From an uncultured Opitutaceae bacterium (lineage in GTDB: Bacteria; Verrucomicrobiota; Verrucomicrobiae; Opitutales; Opitutaceae), in NCBI GenBank assembly GCA_946482625.1, contig CAMLSH010000017.1:1-18173 (forward strand): a stretch of 18,173 bases of DNA, read 5' to 3'. The notes beneath the pieces were generated by a model. The model did not search any database and was not told where the DNA came from. It saw only the letters and a program-made list of their open reading frames with translations. A program made the translations under genes and the position numbers. Shown piece by piece: positions 14,248 through 18,173 of this stretch. Within the stretch, counting starts at the first letter, position 1. The number at the start of each line of letters is the position of its first letter.

Positions 14248-14337
14248 TGAACACTACTCATCGTTACCCTTAAAACTATTCAGCGCATTGATTGATCACC
14301 GCCCCCTGATGGCATCGCGGGTGCTCATAGGCGAGGC
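14241..14337 (+). promoter_or_regulatory. nirA leader, collinear with the narK leader
   Basis: It begins at the stop codon of the kinase gene and ends at the nirA start. It contains an ATGA-N7-TCAT site (14247-14261), the shared TAAAACTATTC (14271-14281), GGCAT (14311) and TGCTCAT (14322). A possible hairpin lies just before the start: ATG-GCATC (14309-14316), loop GCG, GGTGC-T-CAT (14320-14328) with one bulged T. The hairpin does not align column for column with the narK palindrome, which favours DNA operator function over a shared RNA fold. Confidence 0.55.
14246..14262. promoter_or_regulatory. Putative LysR operator ATGA-N7-TCAT (site 3)
   Basis: GATGA-ACACTAC-TCATC is a perfect palindrome with T-N11-A spacing, beginning 91 bp before the nirA start and overlapping the stop codon of the kinase gene. 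Bases ATGAAC and CTCAT agree with the narK site. Confidence 0.55.
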
Positions 14338-16161
14338 GTGCCTGCCACGACTGAACTTCCCTCCGCTCCCGAACCGTTTTCGCCCGCCCAAAAGGAATAT
14401 CTCCAAGGCTTCATGGCGGGCGTCTACGCGTCCGGCACGATCCCGTTTGTCGGCACCAATGCCGCCGGCCAGCTGACTGCGACGCCCGGCGCCGCGACTT
14501 CCGGCAATCTCGCCGCGCCCGCCGAAGAGACCGTCCACGGCACTCCGCTCGGCGATCTCTGCAAAGAGGAGCGCTGGAAGCACGACGAGAACCCGCTCGA
14601 CGCCTGGGAACGCCTCCTCAAGCACGCCGACGAAAACAAGTTCCCCGACGCGGAGAACATGTACCGCTTCAAGACCCACGGCCTCTTCTACGTCGCGCCC
14701 GCCCAGGACAGTTTCATGATCCGCCTGCGCGTTCCCGCCTGCGAGATCACCGCCACCCAGTTTCACGGCCTCGCCGACATCGCCGCGGAGTTGGGCGGCG
14801 GATACGCCCATATCACCACCCGCGGCAACATCCAGATCCGCGAGTTTAAGCCCAAGGACATCGTGAAGCTCCTCACGCGCGTCCAGGACCTCGGCCTCAC
14901 CTCCAAAGGCGCCGGCGCCGACAACATCCGCAACGTCACCGCCTCGCCCAACAGCGGCTTCGATCCCACCGAACTCCTCGACGTCCGCCCCTTCGCCAAG
15001 GCGCTGCACCACTATATTCTCAACCACCGCGACATGTACGGCCTCCCGCGGAAATTCAACGTCGCCTTCGACAACGGCGGCTCCATCTCCGCCGCCGCCG
15101 ACACCAACGACATCGGCTTCTTCGCCGTCCGCGTCACCGAAAAATCCCTTTCTGCCGCTCCGTCTCCAGGTGTAGGCGGGGTGCCCTCACCCCGTGTTGA
15201 GCCCGGTATCTACTTTAGAGTTCATCTCGGCGGCATCACCGGCCACCAGGATTTCGCCCGCGACACCGGCCTCCTCATCAAACCTTCCGAAGCCGTCGCC
15301 GTATCCGCCGCGATGATTCGCGTCTTCGCCGAAAACGGCGACCGCACCAATCGCAAAAAGGCCCGCCTCAAGTACGTCCTCGATAGCTGGGGTTTCGAAA
15401 AGTTCATCGCCGAAACCCAGAAGAAACTCGCCTTCTCCCTCGGCCGCCTGCCGCTCGAAGCCTGCGAACCTCGCCAGCCCGTCGTGAAACACGGCTGGCT
15501 CGGCGTCTCCCGCCAGACTCAAAAGGGTCTCAACTCCATCGGTGTCGGCATCCCCGTCGGTCGCATGTCGCCGAAGCAGATGCACGCCATCGCCGACCTC
15601 GCCACGCACTTCGGCAAAGGCGAAATCCGCCTCACCGTCTGGCAAAACCTCCTCATCCCGCACATCCCCGACGCCTTCGTCGAATCGGTGAAACGCTCCG
15701 TCAGCCGCATGGGTTTCTTCACCGAAGCGGGCTCCATCGCCGCCGGCGTCATCGCCTGCACCGGCAACCGCGGCTGCAAATACGCCGCCGCCGACACCAA
15801 AGCCCACGCCGTCGAGATCATCAAGAAACTCGACGCCAAGCTCCGCCTCGATTCCCCCGTCAACATCCACTTCACCGGCTGCCCGAATTCCTGTGCGCAA
15901 CACTACGCCGGCGACATCGGTTTCGTCGGCGCGAAACTCCCCGACGGCGCCGAAGGTTACCACGTCGTCCTCGGCGGCGGCATGGACAACGAACAAGGCG
16001 TCGCCCGCGAACTCTTCAAAGGCGTCCGCGCCACCGAAGTCCCCGCCCTCGTCGAGCGAATCCTCGTCACCTACAGCGCGAAAAAGACCCGCGGCGAAAC
16101 CTTCGTCCAGTGGTCCCGCCGCCACTCGCTCAAAGAACTCCAGGAGTTCCTCTCCTCCTAA
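14338..16161 (+). CDS. nirA: NirA-type siroheme/[4Fe-4S] nitrite reductase
   Basis: Cytoplasmic assimilatory nitrite reductase, six-electron reduction of nitrite to ammonium. The 607-residue protein has the duplicated nitrite/sulfite reductase layout. The cluster/siroheme cysteines are Cys474 and Cys480 in CTGNRGC and Cys515 and Cys519 in CPNSC. HITTRGNIQIRE (158-169), RNVTASPNSGFDP (198-210) and GLPRKFNVAFD (235-245) match NirA more than CysI. It starts with GTG at 14338, with GGCGAGG close upstream. It is longer than plant-type NirA (about 500-560) because of an N-terminal extension carrying PFSPAQKEYLQGFMAGV (13-29) and a Gly/Pro insert at 275-290 encoded by a repeat. The N-terminal motif is shared with the flavoprotein encoded next. 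A sulfite reductase role is possible but the nitrate context argues against it. Confidence 0.9.
   Translation: MPATTELPSAPEPFSPAQKEYLQGFMAGVYASGTIPFVGTNAAGQLTATPGAATSGNLAAPAEETVHGTPLGDLCKEERWKHDENPLDAWERLLKHADENKFPDAENMYRFKTHGLFYVAPAQDSFMIRLRVPACEITATQFHGLADIAAELGGGYAHITTRGNIQIREFKPKDIVKLLTRVQDLGLTSKGAGADNIRNVTASPNSGFDPTELLDVRPFAKALHHYILNHRDMYGLPRKFNVAFDNGGSISAAADTNDIGFFAVRVTEKSLSAAPSPGVGGVPSPRVEPGIYFRVHLGGITGHQDFARDTGLLIKPSEAVAVSAAMIRVFAENGDRTNRKKARLKYVLDSWGFEKFIAETQKKLAFSLGRLPLEACEPRQPVVKHGWLGVSRQTQKGLNSIGVGIPVGRMSPKQMHAIADLATHFGKGEIRLTVWQNLLIPHIPDAFVESVKRSVSRMGFFTEAGSIAAGVIACTGNRGCKYAAADTKAHAVEIIKKLDAKLRLDSPVNIHFTGCPNSCAQHYAGDIGFVGAKLPDGAEGYHVVLGGGMDNEQGVARELFKGVRATEVPALVERILVTYSAKKTRGETFVQWSRRHSLKELQEFLSS
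15172..15195. repeat. Class-2 REP-like repeat inside nirA
   Basis: GTAG (15172-15175) followed by GCGGGGTG, loop CCCT, CACCCCGT. It is translated in frame as VGGVPSPR (residues 279-286) in a Ser/Pro/Gly-rich insert between two conserved blocks of nitrite reductase. The core equals the copies at 12426 and 16822. Confidence 0.7.
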
Positions 16162-16170
16162 ATTCTCTGG

Positions 16171-16193
16171 GAGCTCCGGCGGCCCGCCGGCTC
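16171..16193. terminator. Inverted repeat between nirA and the flavoprotein gene
   Basis: GAG / CTC and CCGGCG / CGCCGG arms around loop GCC, with two unpaired bases on the 5' side, start 10 bp after the nirA stop. No T run follows, so it is more likely a repeat or an mRNA-stabilising hairpin than a terminator. The 72-bp gap holds nothing else. Confidence 0.4.
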
Positions 16194-16233
16194 TGACCTA
16201 CTCGCTACCCGCTACTCACTACTTTCCCGCCCG

Positions 16234-18000
16234 ATGTCCTCCATCCCTCTCCTTCCCGACAGCGCCCCGTTCTCTCCCGAACAACGCGCCTGGCTCAACG
16301 GCTTCTTCGCCGGCCTCTTCTCCCGCGCCAACGCCCCCGTAGCGACGAGCGCCAGCGAGTCGAAAGCCCTACAGCCGCTCACCATTCTCTTCGGCTCCCA
16401 GACCGGCACCTCCGAAAGCCTCGCCAAACGCGCCGCCAAAGAAGCGGGCAAACGCGGCTTCGCCCCCACCGTCGTCGATATGGCGCAAACCGACATCGCC
16501 AAACTCGCCGGCGAGAAGAACCTCCTCGTCATCACCAGCACCTACGGCGACGGCGAACCGCCCGACAACGCCAAAGCCCTCTGGGAAGCGCTCGCCAAAG
16601 ACGACGCCCCCAGCCTCGCCAGCCTCCGCTTCTCCGTCTGCGCTCTCGGCGACACCAATTACGCGCAGTTCTGCCGCTGCGGTCAGGACTTCGATCAACG
16701 CCTCGAAAAACGCGGCGCCTCCCGTCTCACCGATCGCGTGGATTGCGACCTCGAGTACGAAGAAAAATTCAGCCGCTGGCTCGACGCCACCCTCAACGCC
16801 CTCGGCTCCGCCTCTTCCGTTGTGGGCGGGGTGCCCTCACCCCGCGACGCGGCCCCAGCCGCGCCATCCGACTCCCACGGCGAATCCCTCTACTCGAAGA
16901 AAAATCCTTACGCCTCACTCCTCCTCACCAGCCGCAATCTCAACGCCCCCGGCTCCGCCAAATCCGTTCACCACATCGAATTCGATCTCGCCGGTTCCGG
17001 CCTCGCCTACGAAGCCGGTGACGCCCTCGGCGTCATCCCGCACAACTGCCCCGAACTCGTCGCCGACATTCTCGCCGCCCTCAGCTGCGACGGCGAAGAA
17101 GCGGTCCCCGGCGCCGACGGCTCGCCCGTCTCCCTCCGTCAAGCGCTCACCGCAGTCTACGATCTCGGCAAACCTTCCCCCGACTTCCTCGCCACCGTCG
17201 TTAAAAAATCCCCCGTAGCGGCGAGCGCCAGCGAGCCGTCCGCCACCTCCACCTCCGCTCCGCCGCATCACGTCATCGACGTCCTCCACGCGTATCCAGA
17301 CGCCAAATTCACGCCCGTCGAGTTCGTCGCCTTGCTGAAAAAAATCCAGCCTCGTCTCTATTCGATCTCCTCCAGCCCGAAAGCCCACCCCGGGCAGGTT
17401 CACCTCACCGTCGGCGCCGTCCGCTACGATCTCCACGGCCGCCCGCGCAAGGGCGTCGCATCCACCTTCCTCGCTGACCGCGCCAAGCCCGGCGAAACCC
17501 GCATCGGCGTCTTCGTCCACAGCAACAAAGCTTTCCGCCCGCCCGCCAATCCCGAAGCCCCTATGATCATGGTCGGCCCCGGCACCGGCATCGCCCCTTT
17601 CCGTGCCTTCCTCGAAGAACGCGCCGCCACCGGCGCCAAGGGCAAAAACTGGCTTTTCTTCGGCGACCAAAAAGCCTCCACCGATTTCCTTTACCGGGAG
17701 CAACTCGAAGAGCTCCAAAAGACCGGCTTCCTCCACCGCCTAGACACTGCCTTTTCCCGCGACCAGCAGGAAAAAATCTACGTCCAAAACCGCATGCTCG
17801 AAGCCGCCACCGAACTCTTCGCGTGGCTCGAAGCCGGGGGACACTTCTACGTCTGCGGCGACGCCTCCCGCATGGCCAAGGACGTCGATGCCGCTCTCCA
17901 CAAGGTGATCGAAACCGCCGGCAAAAAGACCGCCGAAGAAGCCGCCGCCTACGTGCAAAATCTCAAAGCCACCAAACGCTACGCGCGCGACGTGTATTAA
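16234..18000 (+). CDS. CysJ-type diflavin reductase, likely electron donor to NirA
   Basis: NADPH-dependent FMN/FAD flavoprotein of the sulfite reductase alpha-subunit family, 588 residues (E. coli CysJ: 599). The N-terminal motif PFSPEQRAWLNGFFAGL (12-28) precedes a flavodoxin domain (about 49-188: FGSQTGTSES 53-62, STYGDGEPPDNA 102-113, ALGDTNY 137-143). A linker (190-220) and the FAD domain follow, with RLYSISSSP (374-382) and GVASTFLAD (407-415). The NADPH domain has VGPGTGIAPFRAFLEER (447-463), FFGDQ (475-479), YVCGDASRMAKDV (539-551) and the family ending YARDVY. By family it would move electrons from NADPH through FAD and FMN to a siroheme partner; its place after nirA makes nitrite reductase the likely partner. 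Three repeat-derived peptides lie at 35-42, 197-204 and 327-334. The ATG at 16234 gives the complete N-terminal motif. Confidence 0.9.
   Translation: MSSIPLLPDSAPFSPEQRAWLNGFFAGLFSRANAPVATSASESKALQPLTILFGSQTGTSESLAKRAAKEAGKRGFAPTVVDMAQTDIAKLAGEKNLLVITSTYGDGEPPDNAKALWEALAKDDAPSLASLRFSVCALGDTNYAQFCRCGQDFDQRLEKRGASRLTDRVDCDLEYEEKFSRWLDATLNALGSASSVVGGVPSPRDAAPAAPSDSHGESLYSKKNPYASLLLTSRNLNAPGSAKSVHHIEFDLAGSGLAYEAGDALGVIPHNCPELVADILAALSCDGEEAVPGADGSPVSLRQALTAVYDLGKPSPDFLATVVKKSPVAASASEPSATSTSAPPHHVIDVLHAYPDAKFTPVEFVALLKKIQPRLYSISSSPKAHPGQVHLTVGAVRYDLHGRPRKGVASTFLADRAKPGETRIGVFVHSNKAFRPPANPEAPMIMVGPGTGIAPFRAFLEERAATGAKGKNWLFFGDQKASTDFLYREQLEELQKTGFLHRLDTAFSRDQQEKIYVQNRMLEAATELFAWLEAGGHFYVCGDASRMAKDVDAALHKVIETAGKKTAEEAAAYVQNLKATKRYARDVY
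16339..16362. repeat. Class-1 REP-like repeat in the flavoprotein gene, copy 1
   Basis: GTAG followed by stem CGACGAGC, loop GCCA, stem GCGAGTCG. The stem contains tandem G-A mismatches between two paired blocks. It is translated in frame as PVATSASES (with the preceding C's) in the spacer between the N-terminal helix and the flavodoxin domain. Confidence 0.7.
16822..16845. repeat. Class-2 REP-like repeat in the flavoprotein gene
   Basis: GTGG followed by GCGGGGTG, loop CCCT, CACCCCGC, identical in its core to the copies at 12426 and 15172. Translated in frame as VGGVPSPR in the linker between the flavodoxin and FAD domains, the same peptide and frame as in nirA. Confidence 0.7.
17215..17238. 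repeat. Class-1 REP-like repeat in the flavoprotein gene, copy 2
   Basis: GTAG followed by stem CGGCGAGC, loop GCCA, stem GCGAGCCG. It differs from the copy at 16339 at two positions only, which pair with each other (A-T there, G-C here). Translated in frame as PVAASASEP within a loop of the FAD/connecting domain. Confidence 0.7.
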
Positions 18001-18128
18001 AAGGGCCGCGGGTTATCCAACTCGCGCTGCGTCGCCGAACACCTGAGCGAACCATCTCCCTTTCGTCACCGCCCACGCCTGCGTTCCGTTCCGATTTTCA
18101 CTCCTCCCTCTTCACCCTTCACTATTCC

Positions 18129-18173
18129 TTGGTCGCTCCGAACAAAGATCCCGTCCGCACCCTGATCGACGAA
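18129..18173 (+). CDS. Possible 5' end of a further gene (partial)
   Basis: From a TTG at 18129 the frame stays open to the window end and reads LVAPNKDPVRTLIDE. The sequence has coding-like codon use, while the preceding pyrimidine-rich stretch (18080-18128) resembles the untranslated leaders of other genes here. No Shine-Dalgarno is visible and 15 residues are too few to name a family. The remainder of 18001-18128 shows no feature other than GCGCTGCGTCGCC (18027-18039), a fragment of the dispersed repeat. A nitrate reductase gene would be expected nearby, but nothing in these residues proves it. Confidence 0.35.
   Translation, partial: MVAPNKDPVRTLIDE

Noticed and set aside
11162..14328. 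NasT/ANTAR-type tandem hairpin leader before narK or nirA
   Set aside because: The loops are not the six-base loops with A1 and G4 expected of ANTAR targets, and the hairpins do not fall in the same columns of the two leaders.
14338..18000. Reading the last two genes as a CysIJ sulfite reductase
   Set aside because: The hemoprotein segments RNVTASPNSGFDP and GLPRKFNVAFD and the nitrate context fit NirA better. The possibility stays open because the flavoprotein is of CysJ type.
1..18173. CRISPR arrays, transposase genes, attachment sites, replication origin
   Set aside because: I saw no regularly spaced repeats, no transposase or integrase motifs and no cluster of DnaA boxes. The short palindromes are irregularly spaced and fit REP-like elements instead.

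Overview
High-GC bacterial chromosome segment that carries an almost complete nitrate/nitrite assimilation locus. Codon style, the LptF/LptG-like permease, the Tat-exported NrtA, the alginate-export-type porin and the NirA plus CysJ-type flavoprotein pairing suggest a Verrucomicrobiota member, possibly Opitutaceae. That placement is inferred from gene content; no taxonomic marker was read.

Layout. 74-1252 (-): LPS-export permease of the YjgP/YjgQ family. 1358-1434 (+): tRNA-Arg(ACG) followed by a strong terminator. 1554-2462 (-): LysR-type regulator, divergent from a long + strand operon. 2563-10710 (+): NasS-like NrtA homologue without signal peptide, Tat-exported NrtA, small NrtS-type membrane protein, NrtB permease, a third NrtA-like protein without signal peptide, two ATPases (NrtC, NrtD), then an outer-membrane porin, closed by a perfect 14-bp terminator. 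10711-11194: intergenic region with hairpin repeats and a promoter/leader. 11195-12400: NarK-type MFS porter. 12538-14247: PP2C phosphatase/Ser-Thr kinase fusion with a C-terminal membrane anchor. 14338-16161: NirA-type siroheme nitrite reductase. 16234-18000: CysJ-type FMN/FAD/NADPH flavoprotein. A further gene may begin at 18129 and run off the window.

How it may work together. The porin would let nitrate cross the outer membrane. Three inner-membrane routes (NrtABCD ABC transporter, NrtS, NarK) could import it, and NirA would reduce nitrite to ammonium with electrons from NADPH through the diflavin protein. Control would come from the LysR protein, the two cytoplasmic NrtA-like proteins and the phosphatase/kinase. 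No nitrate reductase catalytic subunit lies in the window.

The most interesting non-coding signals are: (1) a palindrome ATGA-N7-TCAT (a perfect LysR T-N11-A box) in front of lysR/nrt, narK and nirA; (2) an ungapped, collinear, partly conserved leader in front of narK and nirA; (3) REP-like GTAG-plus-hairpin repeats, several inserted in frame inside nirA and the flavoprotein gene, one pair showing a compensatory base change, and one copy apparently serving as the narK terminator.
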